From contig DYJF01000005.1 in NCBI GenBank assembly GCA_020723205.1, positions 1 through 59,023 of the forward strand: 59,023 nt of DNA, written 5' to 3'. This DNA comes from Bdellovibrio sp. (GTDB lineage Bacteria > UBA10199 > 2-02-FULL-44-16 > DYJF01). Positions 52,105-59,023 of the stretch are shown here, piece after piece. Under the pieces are notes generated by a model, which made no database searches, was not told where the DNA came from, and saw only the letters and a list, made by a program, of their open reading frames with translations. A program made the translations under genes and the position numbers. Position 1 is the stretch's first letter. The number at the start of each line of letters is the position of its first letter.

Positions 52105-55063
52105 GTCCGCCCCCTACTGAAAAGCGGCGGAATCCTATCAAAAGGCAGACACAAAGCAATAGAATTGTAGTCGTATAATATTTATCACACCCCGTTTCTT
52201 TGACAAGCTGGCATGCGCCCCCGCCGCTTCTGTCAAAGAGCCACAGCGGAGTTGTCGCCGCAGTGTCGCCCTCACCCGGCGATTCCGAAGGGCTAGTTCC
52301 TCCACCGCCGATACCGCCGAAGGAGCCGCCGCCTTCGCCTTGAGTGCAGTCCTTCGCCTCATTGTCATAGACGTCTGGTACGGTGTTCACGTTCTGGTCC
52401 TGCCAGCCGCCCTCCTTGACGTCAGGGCAGCCGTCGTCGTCGGAATCCACGTCTATCGCATTGGGAACTCCGTCGCAGTCGATGTCCGCGATGTCTGGCG
52501 GAGGATGGCACTTCGGCCCTCCCGTGATGAGGCGCAGATCGAAATCGGGGATGCGATCGCCGTCGAAATCGCCGCGCGCCTCTACGCCGTCCTCCAAGCC
52601 GTCGCGGTCCGTGTCCAAGACAGAAGGATCTGATTCAGCGGCCTCTATCCAGCCGTTACCGTTCGCGTCCTCAACGCCGTCCATGAGGCCGTCGCTGTCG
52701 GAATCCGGATTTAGTGGATCCATCAGATGCGGATTTCTGTAATTAGTACCCGCCGCCTCAAGTCCGTGGCACGAGTTCCCGGCCTGCGACGGTTTGATCA
52801 CGCCGGCCTCAACGCCGTCGGAGAGCCCGTCCTCGTCGGAATCGCAAGCGTTGGGATAGGTCCCGAGCCGCTTCTCCTGACCGTCACTCACGCCGTCGCC
52901 GTCGGTGTCGGCCATATGGGCGTCGCTTTCATCCGGACCTAGTATGCCGTCCCCGTCCTTGTCCCCCTCCTCACCGTCAATGATGCCGTCTCCGTCGGCG
53001 TCGGAAAGCGTCGGGTCAGATTCGACCCACTCGGAGCCCGATGCGCCGTCCGTGTCCCGCTTGCCGTTGAAGTTAAAGTCCTCGTTCCCGTCACGAACGC
53101 CGTCGCTGTCGGTGTCGACCGACGTGGGGTCGGTGGTTGTCGCCGGGTCCGCGTCAAAGAGCATCGCTATGTTATCGAACGTTGCCGGGAGGGTCGCATC
53201 GTATATGAGGGCGTTCGCCATCTCCGTAATAGTGTGGTCGGTCAGTATCGCCTGGCACCGGAGCGATATCGTATAGCGCGGTTTCTGCGGCTTTCTCGCA
53301 ACGAGCGCCTTGACCTCCGCTTCAGACGCGCCGAGCTCAAGGCCGTCCGGCAGGCAATCGCCATCCGAATCGGGATTCAGGGGATCAAGTTTCGTGACAT
53401 CGGCGAACGGATAGTTCTGCGAAAGCAGGATACCGACCCTCCCCGTATGCAAGCTTTCTTCGCCGTCCAAGAGACCGTCGGCATCGGTATCGGGATCGAT
53501 AGGGTCCGTCTCCCCCGCGTCCACTCGCCCGTTATGATTCGCGTCCTCTTTCTCGTTTAATATTCCGTCCTCGTCGTCATCGCCGCCCGGAGTCGCCTGT
53601 CTGCTGCCGGTCACGGGCGACGTGTTCCCGTGTTCGGTGTCCACAAGCGCCGCGACGAACGTGATACCCGCACCCGCGTTCGTGACGCGCACGCTGAAAC
53701 GACCGCCCGAATCGACTTCACCCTGTCCCGCAAAGAACATCCCGCTGCCGCTGTCGGCATAAAGGTCGGCCCGGAGGGCGTTCATATTTATCGTGCTTAA
53801 GTTCCACGGGAACCATGTCTCGGAGGATATCATAACGTTCCCCGTGACAGTCACGTCCGCTCCAGCTCCATCGGCGGAAAGCTGGACGATCGAAGGCAGC
53901 GGGAACCTGCTGACAAAGAGCCCCCCAACCGGAGTCCCTGTGACAAGCGCCGTCTGAAGGAGATTCACGTCGAACGGTTCTTCCGCCTCTTTGCAGATCG
54001 CAACAGGCGCCATCGTGTTCACAAAAACGTCCCTGCCGGAATTGTTTGCGATGAGATTCTTGAAGAGCGGTGCTGCGTCGACCGCTTCGGCCGGGGGTTC
54101 CCACGATGTTATCTTCACTCCGTATGCGTCGATAAAAACGCCGGCGGCGCCGTGAGCGTAAGGATACGCGTCGAAAACGGCGGCGACTGCGTCGGAGGAT
54201 GAAGCGTCCTCGTTCAGTCCCGCCTTCGACCAAAGATCGCGGCACCTCCCTACAGATCTCCAAAAATATCCGCAGGGATCGCCCATCGGAACGAACGGCT
54301 CTTCGCAGTCCGGTTCGCGGGCGAAAAGCTCCGCGCACTGCTCCGCTTCCATCTTGAGCGACCAGCATGATGGGATGCGCTCCCATTCATCGGCGTCACT
54401 GCAGCTTGTCCCCGAAAGACGGCTCCCGTTGTCATGAATATGAGAATTTGAAATCACCGTCCCACGGCCGGAAACGTTCTGTGTCGCGCTTCCGCAACTC
54501 TGACCGGCGGAATCACCCCCTACGGACACCCCGTTGACGCCGTTGGAAGCTATCTCCGTATCGACTATGCGGTTATCTCTTCCCGTCACGCGAACCCCGT
54601 TCGCGCCGTTCGAGACAATCCTGCTCCTGATGACGAGATTCCTCTCGCCCGATATCCTGATGCCGTCCCCGGCCGTCCCCTCAACTGTGACGTGGTCGAG
54701 TATGATCCTCTTCCCCTTGATATCAATACCGCCTGATCCCGCCGAAAACCTCACTACCGCCGCAGGATCGGCTATAATGACGAGCGGCATCTCCGATGAG
54801 TTTTCTATCGCATGGACAGCCGCCGAGATATCGTCAGAAGACGCGAACTTGACCACATTGAAAGATGCGGTGCCGGGAAAGAACTCTCCGTAGCGGTTCC
54901 TGTATCGTACCGCGTCGGTGACGCAGCCGTTTCCGTTCGCAAGCGCAAGCGCTGCGTTCAAGCCGCCGGCTCCTCCGGTCGCCATGCATTCGGAAGCAAA
55001 GACCCTGCCGGCCGCCAAGAGGGCAAAAACGAATACAAATATGGATGGAAACGGGCGTTTCAT
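52067..55063 (-). CDS. secreted TSP3-repeat / beta-helix surface protein with C-terminal anchor
   Basis: 998 residues from MKRPFPSIFVFVFALLAAG (signal peptide to about residue 23). Residues about 60-200 are beta-helix rungs (IDIKGKRIILDHVTVEG, LVIRSRIVSNGANGVRVTG). A Cys-rich insert follows (about 215-280). From about 480 to 930 there are TSP3 loops (DSDGDCLPDGLE, DTDGDGVSDGQEKRLG). The end has CQLVKETGC, a hydrophobic helix (TTTILLLCVCLLIG) and FRRF, then 17 residues that overlap xerC. Same architecture as 18432..22391. It sits between topA and xerC, an otherwise conserved housekeeping pair. Confidence 0.8.
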   Translation of the reverse strand: MKRPFPSIFVFVFALLAAGRVFASECMATGGAGGLNAALALANGNGCVTDAVRYRNRYGEFFPGTASFNVVKFASSDDISAAVHAIENSSEMPLVIIADPAAVVRFSAGSGGIDIKGKRIILDHVTVEGTAGDGIRISGERNLVIRSRIVSNGANGVRVTGRDNRIVDTEIASNGVNGVSVGGDSAGQSCGSATQNVSGRGTVISNSHIHDNGSRLSGTSCSDADEWERIPSCWSLKMEAEQCAELFAREPDCEEPFVPMGDPCGYFWRSVGRCRDLWSKAGLNEDASSSDAVAAVFDAYPYAHGAAGVFIDAYGVKITSWEPPAEAVDAAPLFKNLIANNSGRDVFVNTMAPVAICKEAEEPFDVNLLQTALVTGTPVGGLFVSRFPLPSIVQLSADGAGADVTVTGNVMISSETWFPWNLSTINMNALRADLYADSGSGMFFAGQGEVDSGGRFSVRVTNAGAGITFVAALVDTEHGNTSPVTGSRQATPGGDDDEDGILNEKEDANHNGRVDAGETDPIDPDTDADGLLDGEESLHTGRVGILLSQNYPFADVTKLDPLNPDSDGDCLPDGLELGASEAEVKALVARKPQKPRYTISLRCQAILTDHTITEMANALIYDATLPATFDNIAMLFDADPATTTDPTSVDTDSDGVRDGNEDFNFNGKRDTDGASGSEWVESDPTLSDADGDGIIDGEEGDKDGDGILGPDESDAHMADTDGDGVSDGQEKRLGTYPNACDSDEDGLSDGVEAGVIKPSQAGNSCHGLEAAGTNYRNPHLMDPLNPDSDSDGLMDGVEDANGNGWIEAAESDPSVLDTDRDGLEDGVEARGDFDGDRIPDFDLRLITGGPKCHPPPDIADIDCDGVPNAIDVDSDDDGCPDVKEGGWQDQNVNTVPDVYDNEAKDCTQGEGGGSFGGIGGGGTSPSESPGEGDTAATTPLWLFDRSGGGACQLVKETGCDKYYTTTILLLCVCLLIGFRRFSVGGGHERSHQRLFFLS

Positions 55064-55072
55064 CTCAAGACC

Positions 55073-55099
55073 TTTTCGGTCATTAGGCAAAAATGTTGC
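55073..55099 (-). promoter_or_regulatory. GCAACATTTTT box upstream of the TSP3 gene
   Basis: Leftward GCAACATT, 11 bases, ACCGAAAA (6 of 8 bases of GCCGATAA). The -10-like part would overlap the ribosome site, so as a promoter it is doubtful. The GCAAC-T-rich box itself is shared with 18174..18200, 23604..23630 and 28559..28585. Confidence 0.3.
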
Positions 55100-55106
55100 T
55101 AAAAAA

Positions 55107-55193
55107 AAGTGTAGGAGTGTAGTAGTGCTTAAGTGTAGAAGTCCTTGAAATATTGCAACTTCCGCGCTCCTACACTCCTACACTTCTACACTT
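55107..55193. repeat. GTGTAGGAG-type hairpin repeat
   Basis: AAGTGTAGGAGTGTAG and AAGTGTAGAAG on the left, CTCCTACACTCC and CTTCTACACTT on the right: a long imperfect inverted repeat filling the gap between topA and the TSP3 gene. A half copy is at about 37176..37195. Confidence 0.75.
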
Positions 55194-55238
55194 ATTGACT
55201 GATTTAAAGGCGCACCGCGGCATCGGAAGCCCTTGATT

Positions 55239-57491
55239 TCAGGCCTTTTCCGACGTGTAACCGCATTCCTTCTGGGGGCAGGCGATGATGTTCTCGTTCG
55301 TCTTCTTGAGATATTTCTCCGTAAGGATCGGATAGCCGCACTTTGGGCAGGGACCGGGCGCGGGTTTGTTCCACAGGGCGAATTTGCACTTGGGATATTT
55401 TGAGCAACCGTAGAAGGTCTTGCCCCTTCCCGTCCTTCGCTGGACAAGCTCTCCATCACACTCGGGACACTTGACGCCAACACCGATGGATTTTGTGGTC
55501 TTGCACTCCGGATATTTAGAACAGGCGAGGAACTCCCCGAAACGCCCTCGCTTTACGACCATCGGGCTGCCGCATTTTTCGCACTTCTCTTCGGTCGTTC
55601 GCTTCTCCGCGATCTTGATCTCGCCGTCCTCGGTCCTTTTGAACTCACGAGTGGTCTTGCAATCGGGATAATTGGAACATGCCAAAAATTCCCCGTGCCT
55701 TCCCCACTTGATGACCATCTTGCTCCCGCACTTTTCGCAGGTGTGCTCCGTTTCTATCTGCTGCTTCTTGACGTCGCGCATCTGGGTCGCGGCGTTCTTT
55801 AAGGACTTCTCGAACGGGACGTAGAAAGCGTTGAGCGTCGCAAGCCACGTGCGTTTCCCCTCTTCTATCTCGTCGAGCTCGTCCTCCATCTGCGCCGTGA
55901 ATCCGACGTCCAATATCTCCGGAAAACTCTTGATCAGAAGATCGTTCACCAATGTCCCCAGCTCCGTCGAAAAAAAACGCCCCTCTATCTTCTTGGCGTA
56001 ATCCTTGTCCTGAATGGTCGAAAGGATGGCCGCGTACGTGGAGGGCCTGCCGATGCCCCGCTCCTCCAGCTCCTTGACCAGCGAAGCTTCAGTGAAACGC
56101 GGAGGCGGCTGGGTGAAGTGCTGATTGGGATCGAGCCCGATAAGTTTGAGTTCCTCGCCTTCGGAAAGCTCCGGCAGCGTCGGGTTCTCTTCCTCGGCCT
56201 TCGCCTGTTCCTCGTCGACCCCCTCCATATATACGGCGATGAAACCGGCGAACCGCATTATCTGGCCCGTGGCGCGGAAGGAATAATCGTTCGCAGATAT
56301 GTCAAAGGTCGTCGCGTCGAAGACCGCTGGATTCATCTGCGAAGCCACGAAACGCTTCCAGATAAGATCGTAGAGGCGAAAGGCGTCGCGTTCCAGATAT
56401 TTCTCGACGTCCTCCGGCGGATGTTCCATGGATGTCGGCCTTATCGCCTCGTGCGCGTCCTGCGCGCTGCGTTTGCTCTTGTAGCGGTTGGGCTCCGACG
56501 GAACGTATTCCTTTCCGTAACGTCCCGCGATATATGCGCGCACCGCTTCCAGCGCAGAGTCGGAAACACGCGGCGAATCCGTCCTCATGTACGTGATGAG
56601 ACCGACGAGCCCCGCTTCGCCCAATTCCACGCCTTCATAGAGCTGCTGGGCCATGGCCATCGTCTTTCGCGCAGTGAAACCGAGCTTACGCGCCGCCTCC
56701 TGCTGAAGCTTGCTCGTGATGAAAGGAGGCGTGGGATTACGTTTTCTCTCGCTCTTGGTTATCTTCTCGAGACGGAATTTTGCGCGTGTCAGCTCCGATG
56801 CGATTTCCTTCGCGTTCTTTTCAGCGGGTATGTCGACGTTCTCGCCCTTGAATTTGACAAGCTTCGCTTCGAAAATCGGCTCTTTTGAGCCCTCAAGGTG
56901 CGCGACTATCGACCAGTATTCCTTCGCAACGAATGCCGCGATATCCGCCTCCCGTTCGCAGATGATGCGGACGGCGACCGACTGTACGCGGCCGGCCGAG
57001 AGGCCCCTTCTCACCTTCTTCCATAAAATGGGGCTGATCTTGTAACCCACGAGGCGGTCCAGTATTCTTCTCGCCTGCTGGGCCTCGAACAAATGCTTAT
57101 CTATTGCGAGGGGATGCTTGATGGCTTCCTTGATCGCCCCTTCAGTGATCTCGTTGAAGAGTATTCTGTGGACCTTCTTCTTCTTCGCCTTCTTAGTTAT
57201 CTCCTCGCCTATGTGCCATGCGATCGCCTCCCCTTCGCGGTCGGGGTCCGGCGCAAGAAAGACGTTCTCGGCCTTCTCGGCGCTCTCGATTATCTTCTTT
57301 AAGACCTTCTGCTTCCCCTTTATGATGACATAGGTCGGCTCGAAGTCGTTCTCGATGTCGACACCGAGCTCCTTCTCCGGAAGGTCCTTGACATGGCCCA
57401 CGGAGGCCATGACCTGATAGCCGCGACCAAGATATTTCTTTATCGTCTTGGCCTTCGCAGGTGACTCAACTATGACGAGTGACTGTGCCAT
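55239..57491 (-). CDS. topA: DNA topoisomerase I
   Basis: 750 residues. Toprim domain at the N-terminus (LVIVESPAKAKTIKKYLG and PDPDREGEAIAWH). Catalytic Tyr in GLVGLITYMRTDSPRVS. The C-terminus has four zinc-ribbon units, three of them with regular Cys4 (CEKCGS...CSNYPDC and similar) and a last one ending CPQKECGY. Relaxes negative supercoils. It lies between dprA and the TSP3/xerC genes. Confidence 0.97.
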   Translation of the reverse strand: MAQSLVIVESPAKAKTIKKYLGRGYQVMASVGHVKDLPEKELGVDIENDFEPTYVIIKGKQKVLKKIIESAEKAENVFLAPDPDREGEAIAWHIGEEITKKAKKKKVHRILFNEITEGAIKEAIKHPLAIDKHLFEAQQARRILDRLVGYKISPILWKKVRRGLSAGRVQSVAVRIICEREADIAAFVAKEYWSIVAHLEGSKEPIFEAKLVKFKGENVDIPAEKNAKEIASELTRAKFRLEKITKSERKRNPTPPFITSKLQQEAARKLGFTARKTMAMAQQLYEGVELGEAGLVGLITYMRTDSPRVSDSALEAVRAYIAGRYGKEYVPSEPNRYKSKRSAQDAHEAIRPTSMEHPPEDVEKYLERDAFRLYDLIWKRFVASQMNPAVFDATTFDISANDYSFRATGQIMRFAGFIAVYMEGVDEEQAKAEEENPTLPELSEGEELKLIGLDPNQHFTQPPPRFTEASLVKELEERGIGRPSTYAAILSTIQDKDYAKKIEGRFFSTELGTLVNDLLIKSFPEILDVGFTAQMEDELDEIEEGKRTWLATLNAFYVPFEKSLKNAATQMRDVKKQQIETEHTCEKCGSKMVIKWGRHGEFLACSNYPDCKTTREFKRTEDGEIKIAEKRTTEEKCEKCGSPMVVKRGRFGEFLACSKYPECKTTKSIGVGVKCPECDGELVQRRTGRGKTFYGCSKYPKCKFALWNKPAPGPCPKCGYPILTEKYLKKTNENIIACPQKECGYTSEKA

Positions 57492-57493
57492 AT

Positions 57494-58396
57494 CTATTTT
57501 GGCGCGCCATTATTATCATTAAGAGCCAAATGTCTAGGGTTTTTCTCCGGACCCGATATTTGGGACAAGATCGCGTTCAGGATGTCGCCGGCATTTTCAA
57601 CGAATATCGCGCCCCTTCGCAACAGCTCGTGAGTCCCTTGTGACATGAGTCCGCCGGCAATCCCCGGCACTGAAAAGACGTCGCGATTCTGTTCGATGGC
57701 GAAACGGGCGGTTATCAGACTTCCGCTCCTTGCCGCCGCCTCCACAACGACGGTTCCGGTCGAAAGCCCGCTTATGATCCTGTTGCGTTGTGGAAAGTGA
57801 TGCGGCATCGGCGATGTGCGAAAAGGAAATTCGGAGACAATGCAGCCGGCCTTGGCGATCCTCAAACTCAAATCGTGAAACTGCGGAGGATAGCAGACGT
57901 CGATACCGCACCCCCAGACCGCCACCGTCCTCCCGCATTCAAGCGCGCCCATATGCGCCGCGGCATCTATGCCGTAGGCCATGCCGCTCACGACGACTAT
58001 CCCTTCTCTTGAGAGGTCCCTTGCTATCTCAAACGCTATCTGCCTGCCGTGGCTGCCCGCCTTTCTTGCGCCGACGATGGAAACGCAGGGCCCCGCGAGC
58101 GAGCTGGTGTCGCCTTTTGCCGTGATTACAACCGGCCTCGCCGGGATCTCCCTCAACAAATCGGGATACCTCTCATCATCAAGCGCTATGATCTCACAAC
58201 CCAGCTTCAAAGACGAGGCAACATCCTCTTCGCATCCGTCCCAATCGTCAAAATTCCTTATTTCATCAAGGGGACAGTCGTTAAAAATGTCGGCGGGGTT
58301 CCCGTAGATCTTAAGGAGCTCATTTGCCACTAAGGGCTGATAGAGATAGACACGCCGGAGGGCGCACCACCAGACCAAAGGCCTTCGCCTCTTCAT
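57494..58396 (-). CDS. dprA: DNA-processing protein DprA
   Basis: 300 residues. Loads RecA on incoming single-stranded DNA during transformation. Rossmann-like core: SIVGARKAGSHGRQIA, VVSGMAYGIDAAAHMGAL, TVAVWGCGIDVCYPP, and IISGLSTGTVVVEAAARSGSLITA. No C-terminal winged-helix domain is evident, so it is a short form. Two bases before topA. Confidence 0.92.
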   Translation of the reverse strand: MKRRRPLVWWCALRRVYLYQPLVANELLKIYGNPADIFNDCPLDEIRNFDDWDGCEEDVASSLKLGCEIIALDDERYPDLLREIPARPVVITAKGDTSSLAGPCVSIVGARKAGSHGRQIAFEIARDLSREGIVVVSGMAYGIDAAAHMGALECGRTVAVWGCGIDVCYPPQFHDLSLRIAKAGCIVSEFPFRTSPMPHHFPQRNRIISGLSTGTVVVEAAARSGSLITARFAIEQNRDVFSVPGIAGGLMSQGTHELLRRGAIFVENAGDILNAILSQISGPEKNPRHLALNDNNGAPK

Positions 58397-58452
58397 AGAA
58401 GTTCCCTTCTATCTCCCGGCGCTTTTGGTTTTTTAAGCGGACGAAAAGAGCT

Positions 58453-58761
58453 TCAGGTCTGCGGCGGCTTCTCTTCCTTATGTTCCACTTGATCCACCCG
58501 TTCCCTCAACTCTTTTCCTACCTTGAAGAACGGGAGCTTTTTCGGACTGACCTGTATGGACTCCCCCGTTCTCGGATTTCTTCCAGTGTAGGCCCCGTAT
58601 TCTTTAACGACAAAACTCCCGAGACCCCTGATCTCGATCCTGTCGCCCTTTACCATGGCATCCACCATGATGTCGAAGATCAGGTTCACTACGTCCTCTG
58701 CACGTTTCTTAGTGATCTTCGTCTTCTCCGCGATCATTTCAACCAGCTCGGATTTGTTCAT
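58453..58761 (-). CDS. ihfB: HU/IHF-family DNA-bending protein (IHF beta-like)
   Basis: 102 residues. Begins MNKSELVEMIAEKTKITKKRAE; RIEIRGLGSFVVKEYGAYTGRNPRTGE matches IHF-beta/HU arm sequences including the Pro that intercalates DNA; an acidic tail (EHKEEKPPQT) is added. Its own promoter is at 58810..58838. It coexists in this genome with the histone-fold protein at 41277..41456. Confidence 0.92.
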   Translation of the reverse strand: MNKSELVEMIAEKTKITKKRAEDVVNLIFDIMVDAMVKGDRIEIRGLGSFVVKEYGAYTGRNPRTGESIQVSPKKLPFFKVGKELRERVDQVEHKEEKPPQT

Positions 58762-58809
58762 ACCCAGCCCACCTTTCCCCCAAGGGCTAATAACCCGATA
58801 TCACACGGG

Positions 58810-58838
58810 AATTTAACACCCCTTCAGCGACCCGTCAA
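58810..58838 (-). promoter_or_regulatory. sigma-70 promoter of ihfB
   Basis: Leftward TTGACG, 17 bases, TAAATT, about 50 bases before the ihfB ATG. Confidence 0.6.
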
Positions 58839-58912
58839 TACATTTTCTCGAAAGATGTGCAGACCCGGCGGCTCTCGTAATGACTGCCGACTTTCGGGAC
58901 CGCCGTGTCTCG

Positions 58913-59021
58913 CTAGGCAGCCATCTGACTTCGGGGATGCGGTGTTGTAAAAGACGCGGTCCGTTTTGGGCCACCCAAAACGTCCGCTCGCCTCTCGGCG
59001 ATTTTATCGATCATATCCCGG
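58913..59021 (-). CDS. possible C-terminal end of a leftward gene
   Basis: 36 codons open from the window edge to TAG, reading RDMIDKIAERRADVLGGPKR and ending HPRSQMAA. Helical start, basic end. Too short to identify; it could be the tail of the gene before ihfB or chance. The bases between it and the ihfB promoter hold nothing recognised. Confidence 0.25.
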   Translation of the reverse strand, partial: RDMIDKIAERRADVLGGPKRTASFTTPHPRSQMAA

Positions 59022-59023
59022 CC

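Overview
The window reads as one chromosomal segment of a Gram-negative bacterium with deltaproteobacterial / Bdellovibrionota-like affinities. The evidence is outer-membrane beta-barrel proteins, lipoproteins, thrombospondin type 3 (TSP3) calcium-repeat surface proteins, a two-CW-domain protein and a 59-residue histone-fold protein of the Bdellovibrio type. No taxon can be named from the sequence alone. Two tRNA genes (Lys-TTT, Glu-TTC) and one unidentified small RNA gene are present; there is no rRNA, CRISPR array, transposase or phage.

Layout. (1) 1-15.7 kb is one long leftward housekeeping operon: rpsB-tsf-pyrH-frr-uppS-cdsA-dxr-rseP-tsaB-hutH-ydcH-psd-pssA-(Zn protein)-asd-(surface protein)-truA. 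Most neighbours overlap by 4 to 20 bases. (2) 15.8-28.6 kb is accessory: a TPR protein, an AT-rich cassette flanked by two identical terminators, a giant TSP3 protein, two outer-membrane-barrel-like proteins without signal peptides, and two coiled-coil proteins sharing a 19-residue repeat. (3) 28.6-38.4 kb is an acyl-CoA catabolic cluster: two DUF35 proteins, two thiolase-fold proteins lacking the usual nucleophile, a split B12-dependent acyl-CoA mutase, acyl-CoA dehydrogenase, crotonase, 3-hydroxyacyl-CoA dehydrogenase and a classical thiolase. (4) 38.4-41.5 kb holds a DnaJ-like protein, nuoI, dcd, mtgA and the histone gene. (5) 41.6-44.6 kb holds the tRNAs, a repeated tRNA-3'-end module, small lipoproteins and the small RNA. 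(6) 44.6-59 kb holds rsmB, an ECF transporter pair, purA, argF, hslUV, xerC, a second TSP3 protein, topA, dprA and ihfB.

Two themes stand out. First, short palindromic repeats of at least six families are scattered through the window. One family sits in frame inside truA and also at the junction of what look like two formerly separate genes, fusing them, as Rickettsia palindromic elements do. Second, four unusual surface-protein genes carry an upstream element GCAAC-(A/T)TTTTT. At two of them it forms a sigma-28-like promoter (GCAACTTT, 11 bases, GCCGATAA). This suggests a co-regulated set of envelope proteins, several of which lack any Sec signal peptide. That set is the best candidate for an undescribed system here; the histone gene and the terminator-flanked cassette are the other strong points.
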